Positions 1 to 6,843 of a stretch of 7,212 nucleotides of DNA are shown piece by piece; position 1 is the stretch's first letter, and each line of letters opens with the position of its first letter. Under the pieces are notes generated by a model. The model did not search any database and had not been told where the DNA came from. It was given only the letters and a program-made list of their open reading frames with translations. The stretch spans positions 1-7,212 of the forward strand of contig JAUYEK010000412.1 in NCBI GenBank assembly GCA_030691435.1, in the 5' to 3' direction. This DNA is from Sulfuricella sp. Lineage in GTDB: Bacteria > Pseudomonadota > Gammaproteobacteria > Burkholderiales > Sulfuricellaceae. The position numbers and the translations under genes were made by a program.

Positions 1-1
1 G

Positions 2-823
2 TCGGAATACGTGGACGACACCCAGTCGTGCTACATCAACGTACGCGTACATGCCAACATCCAGAAGAATGGCACCTACTCCGTGATCCCGCGTATTTTC
101 GGCGGCGACACCTCGCCCAAACAGCTGATGGCGATTGCGCAGATTGCCGAGCGCTGGGAAGTGCCCACGGTGAAGTTTACCGGCGGCCAGCGCCTCGATC
201 TTCTGGGCATCAGGAAAGAGCAATTGCCGGGAATCTGGAAAGACCTTGCCGATGCCGGGTTTGTCTCCGGGCACGCCTATGGCAAAGCCATGCGCACTGT
301 AAAAACCTGCGTCGGCAGCCAGTGGTGCCGCTTCGGCACCCAGGATTCGACCAAGATGGGGATCAAGCTGGAAGAGCTCACCTGGGGCTCGTGGACGCCG
401 CACAAGTTCAAGCTGGCGGTCTCGGGATGCCCGCGCAACTGCGCCGAAGCCACCATCAAGGACTTCGGCGTGGTCGCGGTAGATTCTGGCTGGGAGCTGC
501 ATATCGGCGGCAACGGCGGGATCAAGGTGCGCGCCACCGATTTCCTGTGCCATGTAAAGACCGAGGAAGAGGTGCTGGAATACTGCGCCGCCTTCATGCA
601 GGTCTACCGCGAGGACGCACATTACCTGGAACGCACCGCGCCCTGGGTGGAGCGCCGCGGCCTGGCCTTCATCAAGGAACGCGTGGTGGATGACGCCGAC
701 CAGCGCAAGGTCTACGCCGCGCGTTTCTACGAATCCCAGAAATACGCTCAGGACGACCCCTGGAAGGCCCGCAGCGAAGGCGTGGATGCCCACGAATACA
801 AGCCCATGGCTACCTTAGCCTGA
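2..823 (+). CDS. nirB: Nitrite reductase [NAD(P)H] large subunit, C-terminal part (5' end outside window)
   Basis: This is the C-terminal third of NirB, the cytoplasmic siroheme enzyme that reduces nitrite to ammonium with six electrons from NAD(P)H. The reading frame is open to the window edge (codons S-E-Y precede the GTG at 11), so that GTG is not a start. Visible are a nitrite/sulfite reductase ferredoxin-like half domain (motif TGGQRLDLLG) and the siroheme/[4Fe-4S] domain. The four cluster cysteines are C-x5-C in TCVGSQWC (codons at 308 and 326) and C-x3-C in SGCPRNCAEA (codons at 428 and 440), all present. The stretch around DFGVVAVDSGWELHIGGNGG is typical of NirB rather than sulfite reductase. 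The FAD/NAD-binding and BFD-like regions expected upstream are not in the window. nirD and nasA follow, which indicates an assimilatory nitrate/nitrite operon. The stop is TGA at 821-823. Confidence 0.96.
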   Translation, partial: SEYVDDTQSCYINVRVHANIQKNGTYSVIPRIFGGDTSPKQLMAIAQIAERWEVPTVKFTGGQRLDLLGIRKEQLPGIWKDLADAGFVSGHAYGKAMRTVKTCVGSQWCRFGTQDSTKMGIKLEELTWGSWTPHKFKLAVSGCPRNCAEATIKDFGVVAVDSGWELHIGGNGGIKVRATDFLCHVKTEEEVLEYCAAFMQVYREDAHYLERTAPWVERRGLAFIKERVVDDADQRKVYAARFYESQKYAQDDPWKARSEGVDAHEYKPMATLA

Positions 824-829
824 TCCGCA

Positions 830-915
830 CCCTCTCCCCAACCCCTCTCCCATAAATGGGCGAGGGACTTAAAGCTCCCCTCTCCCGCTAGCGGGAGAGG
901 GGCTGGGGGAGAGGG
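830..915. repeat. REP-like double-hairpin palindromic element between nirB and nirD
   Basis: The element has outer arms at 830-851 (CCCTCTCCCC...) and 893-915 that are near-perfect reverse complements. It can also fold as two consecutive hairpins: 843-851 with 858-866 (one mismatch), and a perfect 26-nt palindrome at 877-902 centred on GCTAGC. Related CCCTCTCCC/GGGAGAGGG repeats are, from memory, common between genes in beta- and gammaproteobacteria. It begins 6 bp after the nirB stop and ends 31 bp before the nirD start. The arms are not followed by a T-run, so simple intrinsic termination is unlikely. A role in stabilising the upstream nirB message is possible but inferred. Confidence 0.88.
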
Positions 916-946
916 AGAAACCAACACCTCAAAAAGGAAAAAAAAC

Positions 947-1303
947 ATGCCCACAAGCAATCAACAAAACTGGGTCGAAGTCGGCCGTATCGAGGATATT
1001 CCGCTTCTAGGTGCGCGTCTGGTGAAGTCCCAGAAAGGCGATATCGCCGTCTTCCGCACCCAGGGAGACGAAATCTTCGCTCTGCGCGACAAGTGTCCGC
1101 ACAAAGGAGGGCCGCTGTCCCAAGGCATCGTGCATGGCAAGAAAGTGTCCTGCCCCTTGCACGACTGGAAAATCCATCTCGATACCGGTCTCGCCGTGGC
1201 TCCGGATGAAGGATGCGCGGCGCGCTTCCCGGTGGAAGTCCGCGATGGGGTCATCTTTCTTGCGACCGATCCGGACGACGGCTGCACCAACCTGGAAGTG
1301 TGA
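947..1303 (+). CDS. nirD: Nitrite reductase small subunit NirD (Rieske-type [2Fe-2S])
   Basis: This 118-residue protein is the small subunit partner of NirB in cytoplasmic NAD(P)H-dependent nitrite reduction. It is one Rieske-like domain. The cluster-binding motifs are complete: C50-P-H52 in KCPHKGGPL and C69-P-L-H72 in SCPLHDWK, followed by HLDTG. E. coli NirD, as I recall it, lacks these ligands, so this copy belongs to the cluster-bearing branch and may carry electrons itself. The ATG at 947 has a purine-rich Shine-Dalgarno AAGGA at 934-938, 8 nt upstream, which supports this start. The length is slightly above the roughly 105-110 usual for NirD. nasA starts only 8 bp after its stop, so the two are almost certainly co-transcribed. 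A stand-alone Rieske ferredoxin of a dioxygenase would look similar, but the position after nirB settles the call. Confidence 0.95.
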   Translation: MPTSNQQNWVEVGRIEDIPLLGARLVKSQKGDIAVFRTQGDEIFALRDKCPHKGGPLSQGIVHGKKVSCPLHDWKIHLDTGLAVAPDEGCAARFPVEVRDGVIFLATDPDDGCTNLEV

Positions 1304-1311
1304 GATAAATC

Positions 1312-3516
1312 ATGCTCTTCGGACGCAAGCAAAAGAACCCGATCAAGATCGCCGACAAGGGCGTGGTCGAATGGAAGTACGCCGCCTGCGGCTATTGCTC
1401 CACCGGTTGCTCGATCGAAGTCGGCCTGAATGCGGAAGGCAAGCCTGTTTCTTCGCGCGGGGTGGCGGATGCGGATGTCAATCGCGGCAAATTATGTCTG
1501 AAAGGCATTTTCGAGCACGAGCTGTTCACTTCAGCCGGGCGCGGCACCGAACCCCTGATGCGCGAGCAGTGGCATCAGGACTGGCAGCCCGCGACCTGGG
1601 ATAGCGCACTGGACAAGGTGCATGACGAAATCGTGCGCATCCAGGCCAAATATGGGCGCGACTCTTTCGCCATTATTTCCACCGGGCAGATGTTGACCGA
1701 GGAGTTCTATACCCTCGGCAAGCTCACCCGCGGGCTGATCGGAACCAATAACTACGACGGCAATACCACCCTGTGCATGGCTTCCGCGGTCTCGGGCTAC
1801 AAGCGCTCCTTCGGCTCGGACGGCCCGCCGGGATGCTATGAGGATTTCGAGCATACCGACTGCCTGTTTGCCTGGGGTTCCAACCTGCCGGAGCAGCACC
1901 CCATCATCTACTGGCGCATGAAGGAAGCGCAGGAAAAACGCGGTTTCCCGCTGATCGTGGTCGATCCGCGCGTGACCATGCTGGCGCAGAACGCCCACAT
2001 CCACCTCGCCATTACGCCGGGCACCGATGTGGTGCTGATGAACGCAATGATGCATGTCATCTTCGCCGAAGGGCTGGAAGACGGTGCCTACATCGAGACC
2101 AACACCAACGGGATAGATATGTTGCGCGCCGAAGTCGCCAAATACGACCCGGTGACCGCCTCAAAAATCTGCGGCATCGACGAAGACACCATCCGCGTCG
2201 TTGCCCGCCTCTACGCCAAGGCCGGAGCGGCCATGGCGATCTGGACGATGGGGATCAACCAGTCCACCCACGGCTCCGACGGCGTGGTCGGCATCAACAA
2301 TCTTGCGCTTATCACCGGCAACATCGGCAAGCCGGGCGGCACCAGCCTTTCCATCACGGGGCAATGCAACGCGATGGGCACCCGCGAATGGTCATCCTGT
2401 TCCGGGCTGCCCAATTACCGCGCGCTGGAAAATCCCGATCACCGGGCGGAAATCGCCGAGTTCTGGGGCATCGACCCGGAGTTCTTCCCCAAAAAACGCG
2501 GCATGTTTCAAACCGACATTTACCACGCCATAGAAAGCGGGCAGATCAAGGGTCTGTGGCTGATTGCGACTAACCCCTTGTCGTCCCTGCCCAACAGCGC
2601 ACGGGTGCGCAAGGCGATGGAAAGCCTGGAATTCTGCGCGGTGCAGGACTGCTATCAGGACACCGAAAGCGCCCAGTACGCCCATGTCTATTTGCCTGCT
2701 GGCACCTGGGCGGAAAAAGACGGCGTGATGACCAACACCGAGCGCCGGATCAGCGTGGTGAAGCCGGTGACCCCGCCACCGGGTCAGGCCCAGCCTGATT
2801 TATGGATATTCAACCGCATGGCGGAGCGCTTCAATCGGAGCGGCAAGGTCAAGTTCCCGGAAAAGGCCGCCGACATCTTCCTCGAAATGGGAAAACTGTC
2901 CGTAGGCCGGCTGGCCGACATCTCCGGCATGAACCACGAGTTACTTGAACAGCATCGTGGCATACAGTGGCCCTATACGCGGGAACAGGCGGAACAGGGT
3001 ATCGCCCCACTCAAGGGCGGCAAGCGCCTGTATACGGCGGATGGCACCTTCAGCTATGTCGACGGCAAGGCCAGGCTGATTCCCCTGCCGTTTATCGATA
3101 ACAACGAGGTGCCGGATGAAAAATTCCCCATCTGGCTAAACACCGGGCGCTTGATCGAGCATTGGCACGGCCGCACCAAGACCGGAAAAATCGGCAACAA
3201 CAACAAATACAGCCCCATCCCATTCATCGAAATCAACCCGGACCTGGCGGCAGAACTGGGCATAGAGCGGGGCGAATATGTGCGGCTGGTGTCGCGCCGC
3301 TCGGATGCGGTGGCGATGGCGATGCCGACCCAGCGCGTGCCGAAAAACATGGTTTTTCTGCCCTTTCATTTTCACGACTGCGCCAACCGCCTGACTCTGG
3401 GACTGCTCGACCCGCACTCCCGCCAGCCTGCCTACAAACAGTCGGCAGTGCGCATCGAGCGCATCGCCGACCAGATGGCGGCGGCGAAACTGAGTATGGA
3501 AATGCGCAAGTTCTGA
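1312..3516 (+). CDS. nasA: Assimilatory nitrate reductase catalytic subunit (molybdopterin, NasA type)
   Basis: This 734-residue enzyme reduces nitrate to nitrite at a bis-MGD molybdenum centre. Residues 26-62 form the N-terminal [4Fe-4S] motif C26-x2-C29-x3-C33-x28-C62, followed by L-K64-G. C155 in TTLCMASAV is the expected molybdenum ligand. FGSDGPPGCYED (167-178) is characteristic of NasA/NarB assimilatory enzymes. The C-terminal dinucleotide-binding domain carries NTGR (610-613) followed by HWHGRTKTGK. There is no twin-arginine signal peptide, so the enzyme is predicted to be cytoplasmic, unlike NapA or DmsA. It lacks the C-terminal [2Fe-2S] extension found in Klebsiella NasA, so electrons must come from a separate partner. 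The start codon lies 8 bp after the nirD stop with only a weak ribosome site, which suggests translational coupling. The downstream ferredoxin/anchor fusion is the likely partner. A formate dehydrogenase is less likely given the 167-178 motif. Confidence 0.93.
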   Translation: MLFGRKQKNPIKIADKGVVEWKYAACGYCSTGCSIEVGLNAEGKPVSSRGVADADVNRGKLCLKGIFEHELFTSAGRGTEPLMREQWHQDWQPATWDSALDKVHDEIVRIQAKYGRDSFAIISTGQMLTEEFYTLGKLTRGLIGTNNYDGNTTLCMASAVSGYKRSFGSDGPPGCYEDFEHTDCLFAWGSNLPEQHPIIYWRMKEAQEKRGFPLIVVDPRVTMLAQNAHIHLAITPGTDVVLMNAMMHVIFAEGLEDGAYIETNTNGIDMLRAEVAKYDPVTASKICGIDEDTIRVVARLYAKAGAAMAIWTMGINQSTHGSDGVVGINNLALITGNIGKPGGTSLSITGQCNAMGTREWSSCSGLPNYRALENPDHRAEIAEFWGIDPEFFPKKRGMFQTDIYHAIESGQIKGLWLIATNPLSSLPNSARVRKAMESLEFCAVQDCYQDTESAQYAHVYLPAGTWAEKDGVMTNTERRISVVKPVTPPPGQAQPDLWIFNRMAERFNRSGKVKFPEKAADIFLEMGKLSVGRLADISGMNHELLEQHRGIQWPYTREQAEQGIAPLKGGKRLYTADGTFSYVDGKARLIPLPFIDNNEVPDEKFPIWLNTGRLIEHWHGRTKTGKIGNNNKYSPIPFIEINPDLAAELGIERGEYVRLVSRRSDAVAMAMPTQRVPKNMVFLPFHFHDCANRLTLGLLDPHSRQPAYKQSAVRIERIADQMAAAKLSMEMRKF

Positions 3517-3529
3517 TTTTGAATTCATT

Positions 3530-3607
3530 AGCCACAGAGAACACAGAGATAAAACAAATCACGTCGAAAGCCCTGCTATCTCTGTGAACTCTGTGTTCTC
3601 TGTGGCT
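3530..3607. repeat. Inverted repeat of CTCTGTG units between nasA and the ferredoxin/anchor gene
   Basis: The arms at 3530-3548 (AGCCACAGAGAACACAGAG) and 3589-3607 are perfect 19-bp reverse complements. The right side also contains three tandem 9-bp units, CTCTGTGAA, CTCTGTGTT and CTCTGTGGC, at 3580-3606, and a second pairing of 3543-3551 with 3577-3585 is possible. The element starts 13 bp after the nasA stop and ends 36 bp before the next start codon. Similar CACAGAG repeats occur, from memory, in many environmental proteobacterial genomes. In RNA it would form a strong stem and could partly separate expression of the two genes; that role is inferred. There is no T-run after the stem. Confidence 0.9.
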
Positions 3608-3643
3608 TGAAGTACTGTTGTTAGGCAATGCAAAGGAATTCCC

Positions 3644-5467
3644 ATGTTTGAAGTACGCAAGAACGAACCCGACTACGCCCTGCTGGCGGACAAAAACTCC
3701 CAGACCCATAACCGCTATGGGCTGCCCATCGAGAAAGCGCACCCGGGCGACGCGCTGTACGGAAAAAGCCTGAATATCAACGGCGATGGCGAAATCGGCA
3801 ACAATCCCAACCGCTACAAACAGCACGGCTTCTATTTCAATGCCGACAACTGCATCGCCTGCCATGCCTGCGAGGCCGCCTGCAGCGAAAAAAACGACAA
3901 CCCGGCGCATATCGCCTTCCGCTCGGTGGGATTCGTCGAAGGCGGCACTTACCCCAATTACCAGCGCCTCAACATTTCGATGGCCTGCAACCACTGCGAC
4001 GACCCGGTATGCCTGAAAGGCTGCCCGACCCGCGCCTATACCAAGTTCGCCGAATACGGCGCGGTGCTGCAGGACCCGGATATCTGCTTCGGCTGCGGCT
4101 ACTGCACCTGGGTGTGCCCGTACAATGCGCCGCAGCTCGACCCGGTCAAGGGCCAGGTCAGCAAATGCAACATGTGCGTGGACCGGCTCGAGGTCGGCTT
4201 GAAACCCGCCTGCGTTTCGGCCTGTCTGGGCAAGGCGCTGGACTTTGGCGTGATTGAAAATATCCCGCAAGGGCGCGAACAGGCCAAGACGGAAATCCCC
4301 GGCTTTCCCAGCGCCGACATCACCCATCCGAACATCCGGTTTCAGCAAACCCGCACCACCCAGCGCGACATGGTGCGCGTAGACAGCACCGCATTAAAAT
4401 ACCACCGCGACGACAGCAGCGGCGCATTCCGCCCGACCCTGGACCCCAAGCATGGCTACCAGCGGCATTGGAATCTGAAGAAATTACTCGGTTCGCACGA
4501 AAACGCGCACATCGCCTTCACCTTGAGCGTGCAGACCGTGATGGGCGCATTTCTGCTGCTGATCCTGGGAGGCTGGCTGGGAAATTCGCCGCTGGTTGCC
4601 TTGGGCAGCAGTGCCGCGTACCTGCCCTTGCTGGGCCTGATGCTGGTGCTGATGAGCTTAGGACTGTTCAAGCTCAACATGCATCTGGGCAAACCGTTGC
4701 GCTTTTACCGGGGTTTTAATAACCTGAGACACTCCCCGGTGAGCCGCGAGATCGTCGGCGTGTCGCTGTTCTTCGCCGGGTTGGCGGGCTACGTCTTCTT
4801 CACCCTGTTCGACGGCATCATAGGCTCAGTAATCGGCAATGCGCTGACCGGAACGCTGCGCAATCTGGCTGCGACAGCGGGGATATTGGGTGCGGGCCTG
4901 GGCGGGTATTACATGATCAAGCTCTACCTGATCCCCGCACGCCCCTACTGGAACCACTGGCATACCGGTGCGGCTTTCGCGGCCACGGCACTGGGTCTGG
5001 GCGCGCTGTTGCTGGCGTTGACGGCTTGGCTGTCGGGCGCACTGACAAACGAACTGGGTAGGGTACTGGCCAGCGTGGCGGCCACCGGTTTTGCACTGGA
5101 AAGCATCGGACTGTTAGCCCATGCCCGCGACCTGCAAGCCCAAGGCGATGAAGGCGCGGCCTCGTTCTACGAGCAAACCACCACCTACGGCTACCCGTAC
5201 CGGCTGCGCAACGGCTTGCTGGCGATCAGTCTGCTGCTGGCGCTGGGCATGGGGTTGATGGGGCAAGTCAGCGGACTGGCGTTCGGGATGCTGTCCCTGA
5301 CCGCGCTGACCAGCGGGATTCTGGGGCGGGCTTTGTTCTACGTGCTGGTCATCCCCACCACCATGCCCGGCGCATTCTTCTGGAGGAACAAGGGCTTTGT
5401 CGAACATGCGAAAGAAGTGGGCCTGGCCGACATGCCGCAAGTCGGCGTGGTGCCGGATGCGCATTGA
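3644..5467 (+). CDS. Fused DmsB-like four-[4Fe-4S] ferredoxin and DmsC-like membrane anchor
   Basis: This 607-residue protein fuses two subunits that are separate in E. coli DmsABC. Residues 70-194 hold all sixteen cysteines for four [4Fe-4S] clusters: C70/73/76/80, C115/118/123/127, C148/151/154/158 and C175/178/190/194. A linker of about 90 residues follows. Eight hydrophobic segments then make up a DmsC-family anchor, at roughly 290-312, 319-342, 370-388, 408-425, 442-462, 474-492, 524-540 and 546-570, ending in the family-like PTTMPGAFFWRNKGF. DmsC-type anchors oxidise quinol and pass electrons to the ferredoxin domain. No dmsA-like catalytic gene lies beside it, and the preceding gene is nasA, so it probably feeds NasA; this is inference. 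There is no Tat or Sec signal before the clusters. AAAGGA at 3632-3637 lies 6 nt before the ATG and supports the start. It could serve another molybdoenzyme encoded elsewhere. Confidence 0.9.
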   Translation: MFEVRKNEPDYALLADKNSQTHNRYGLPIEKAHPGDALYGKSLNINGDGEIGNNPNRYKQHGFYFNADNCIACHACEAACSEKNDNPAHIAFRSVGFVEGGTYPNYQRLNISMACNHCDDPVCLKGCPTRAYTKFAEYGAVLQDPDICFGCGYCTWVCPYNAPQLDPVKGQVSKCNMCVDRLEVGLKPACVSACLGKALDFGVIENIPQGREQAKTEIPGFPSADITHPNIRFQQTRTTQRDMVRVDSTALKYHRDDSSGAFRPTLDPKHGYQRHWNLKKLLGSHENAHIAFTLSVQTVMGAFLLLILGGWLGNSPLVALGSSAAYLPLLGLMLVLMSLGLFKLNMHLGKPLRFYRGFNNLRHSPVSREIVGVSLFFAGLAGYVFFTLFDGIIGSVIGNALTGTLRNLAATAGILGAGLGGYYMIKLYLIPARPYWNHWHTGAAFAATALGLGALLLALTAWLSGALTNELGRVLASVAATGFALESIGLLAHARDLQAQGDEGAASFYEQTTTYGYPYRLRNGLLAISLLLALGMGLMGQVSGLAFGMLSLTALTSGILGRALFYVLVIPTTMPGAFFWRNKGFVEHAKEVGLADMPQVGVVPDAH

Positions 5468-5557
5468 TTCTGTGCTGAGCGCAGGCCGCCTTCTCTCTTC
5501 ACTATCCATCCACCAAATAGCTACCGCTCCCGCCCGAAATGAATTCGAGGTGATCTT

Positions 5558-5581
5558 GGCCTGAGCTTGTAAATTCAGGCC
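5558..5581. other. Small inverted repeat in the gap before the kinase-like gene
   Basis: GGCCTGA at 5558-5564 and TCAGGCC at 5575-5581 are perfect 7-bp arms around an AT-rich 10-nt loop. It is followed by GCTTTATAT rather than a clear T-run. It could be a weak terminator for the upstream nitrate cluster or an operator for the downstream pair; the sequence does not decide. The rest of the 5468-5624 gap shows no convincing gene. TTATAT (5585-5590) and GATAAT (5603-5608) resemble -10 boxes, but neither has a well-spaced -35 box. Confidence 0.3.
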
Positions 5582-5624
5582 GCTTTATATACGCTTCAAG
5601 CTGATAATTCAGGAGCCCTGCCCC

Positions 5625-6305
5625 ATGACCATGGACGCAACAAAACTGGTGGAAGCCATCCTCAAGGCACATGCCGCCGAAATGCACGGCGGACGAGGTG
5701 CGGAGCGGCCAGTCATCACCCTCTCACGCGACTATGGCAGCGGTGGTCGCGAGATTGCGCAGCAGCTGGCCAAACATCTGGCCGTGCCGGTTTACGACAA
5801 GGAATTGATGGACGCGGTAGTGGAACAGTCGGGCACCAACCCTCACCTGATGGCGCAACTCGACGAAAAAACCCGTGGCTTCTGGGATAGCTGGATCGTC
5901 TCGATGCTGTCCGGCGAGAACGTGCTGGATGATAACTATCGCCGCCATCTGGTCAAGGTGGTGCTGGGCATCTTCAATACCGGCAAAGGCGGCGTCATCA
6001 TCGGGCGCGGCGCCCATCTCGTCCTGGCGCAGCAGAACGTGTTCCGGGTGCGCATTATCGCCTCCCCCGAAACTTGCGCCGAACGAGTCGCGCATACACG
6101 GCAGATCAGCCGGGAAGAAGCCCGCGAGGAAGTTGCCCGCGTCAATGAGGGCAGATCCCAGTTTATCTGGGATGTTTTCAAAAAGCGGCTCAACGAGCCC
6201 ACCGCCTTCGACCTGACGATCAACACTGATCACCTGAGCAAATACGAAGAAGTGGCGGAAATCATCATTTTCGCCATGCAATACCATCACCGCAACATTT
6301 CCTGA
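5625..6305 (+). CDS. Cytidylate kinase-like family protein (P-loop nucleotide kinase fold)
   Basis: This 226-residue protein matches the cytidylate-kinase-like family (Cytidylate_kin2 type), whose substrate is generally unknown. The hallmark is the glycine-rich loop SRDYGSGGREIA at 34-45, in which the usual Walker A lysine is not in its normal place. As I recall, this GSGGREI form is typical of the family rather than a defect. PVYDKELM follows, then GVIIGRGAHLVL with G127-R128, and a C-terminal segment (RVRIIASPETCAERV, then ISREEA) resembling the lid region. About 28 residues precede the first strand. Two in-frame ATGs exist at 5625 and 5631; AGGAG at 5611-5615 is 9 nt from the first, which favours 5625. 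It is not the housekeeping Cmk. atpC follows after 23 bp, so the two are likely co-transcribed. The real substrate cannot be read from the sequence. Confidence 0.85.
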   Translation: MTMDATKLVEAILKAHAAEMHGGRGAERPVITLSRDYGSGGREIAQQLAKHLAVPVYDKELMDAVVEQSGTNPHLMAQLDEKTRGFWDSWIVSMLSGENVLDDNYRRHLVKVVLGIFNTGKGGVIIGRGAHLVLAQQNVFRVRIIASPETCAERVAHTRQISREEAREEVARVNEGRSQFIWDVFKKRLNEPTAFDLTINTDHLSKYEEVAEIIIFAMQYHHRNIS

Positions 6306-6328
6306 GAGCAGTCAGGACCAGCCCAGCG

Positions 6329-6772
6329 ATGAGCGCCCATATTGAAGCCGCTACCATCCAGGTCAATATCGTCAGCCTGCAAGGTGAAATTTACTCCGGC
6401 CAGGCGCTACGCGTTGCTGCGCCCGCCCTGCTCGGCGAAGTTGGCATTCACCCGCGCCATGCACCGATGCTTACTCCACTCAAGGAAGGCGAAGTGCGCA
6501 TCCTTACTCCAGGCAACACGCTGGAACTGATTTATGTCTCGGGCGGTCTGCTTGAGGTGCAGCCGACACTGGTGACTATCCTGGCCGATACCGCCGCTCG
6601 CGCGGAGGGCAGCGACCAGGCCGCCGCCGCAGAGGCCAGAAGACTGGCTGCGGAAGCGATGCAGCATCTGGATCGTTTAACCACTCATGACAAGGCTTAC
6701 GCAGAACTGATTGTCGGCATTGCAGAAATGATGGCTGAAGGAGAACGCCTCAGGAAACGCCGCCGCTGGTAG
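6329..6772 (+). CDS. atpC: F1Fo ATP synthase epsilon subunit, isolated copy
   Basis: This 147-residue protein is a full-length epsilon subunit, the small central-stalk subunit that couples and regulates F1Fo ATP synthase (E. coli epsilon has 139 residues). The N-terminal beta-sandwich is clear: GEVGIHPRHAPMLTPLKEGE at 36-55, then YVSGGLLEVQP and VTILADTA. An alanine-rich helical C-terminal region follows from about residue 95. The ATP-sensing motif of many epsilon subunits (D-x-x-R-A) reads D96-Q-A-A-A here, so the arginine is missing. The C-terminus is unusually basic (RLRKRRRW). The Shine-Dalgarno AGGA at 6314-6317 is modest. No atpD or other ATP synthase gene is next to it, although atpC normally ends the atp operon. 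It is therefore probably a second copy, or belongs to a rearranged or alternative ATPase locus; the rest of the genome would tell. Confidence 0.9.
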   Translation: MSAHIEAATIQVNIVSLQGEIYSGQALRVAAPALLGEVGIHPRHAPMLTPLKEGEVRILTPGNTLELIYVSGGLLEVQPTLVTILADTAARAEGSDQAAAAEARRLAAEAMQHLDRLTTHDKAYAELIVGIAEMMAEGERLRKRRRW

Positions 6773-6843
6773 GAACGTCCATGTTCTTGTGTCTTCCGCG
6801 TGTCGCTACGCGACGTTCACATTAAACCTATAACAAGCAGTTC

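Noticed and set aside
11..13. GTG as a possible start of the first gene
   Set aside because: The frame stays open to the window edge and the protein is clearly an internal part of NirB.
748..960. Minus-strand frame of 70 codons over the nirB-nirD gap
   Set aside because: Its proline- and glycine-rich translation comes from the REP-like palindrome; it has no homologous look beyond that repeat.
3530..3607. Possible CRISPR-like repeat from the tandem CTCTGTG units
   Set aside because: The units are 9 bp, directly abutting and have no spacers; the structure is a palindrome, not an array.
3233..4348. Long minus-strand open frame of 371 codons opposite the end of nasA and the start of the fusion gene
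   Set aside because: It crosses the intergenic repeat and runs antisense to two well-supported genes; its translation shows no recognisable domain and reflects GC-rich codon bias.
5502..5687. Minus-strand frame of 61 codons in the gap before the kinase-like gene
   Set aside because: It overlaps the start and ribosome site of the kinase-like gene and shows no family features.
5724..5760. Apparent loss of the Walker A lysine in the kinase-like protein as a sign of inactivation
   Set aside because: The GSGGREI loop is, as I recall, the normal form in the cytidylate-kinase-like family, so it is not evidence of decay.
6773..6818. Small hairpins after atpC (GTCGC/GCGAC at 6802-6814 and GAACGTC/GACGTTC at 6773-6818)
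   Set aside because: The arms are short and mutually overlapping, and no T-run follows, so a terminator call is not supported.
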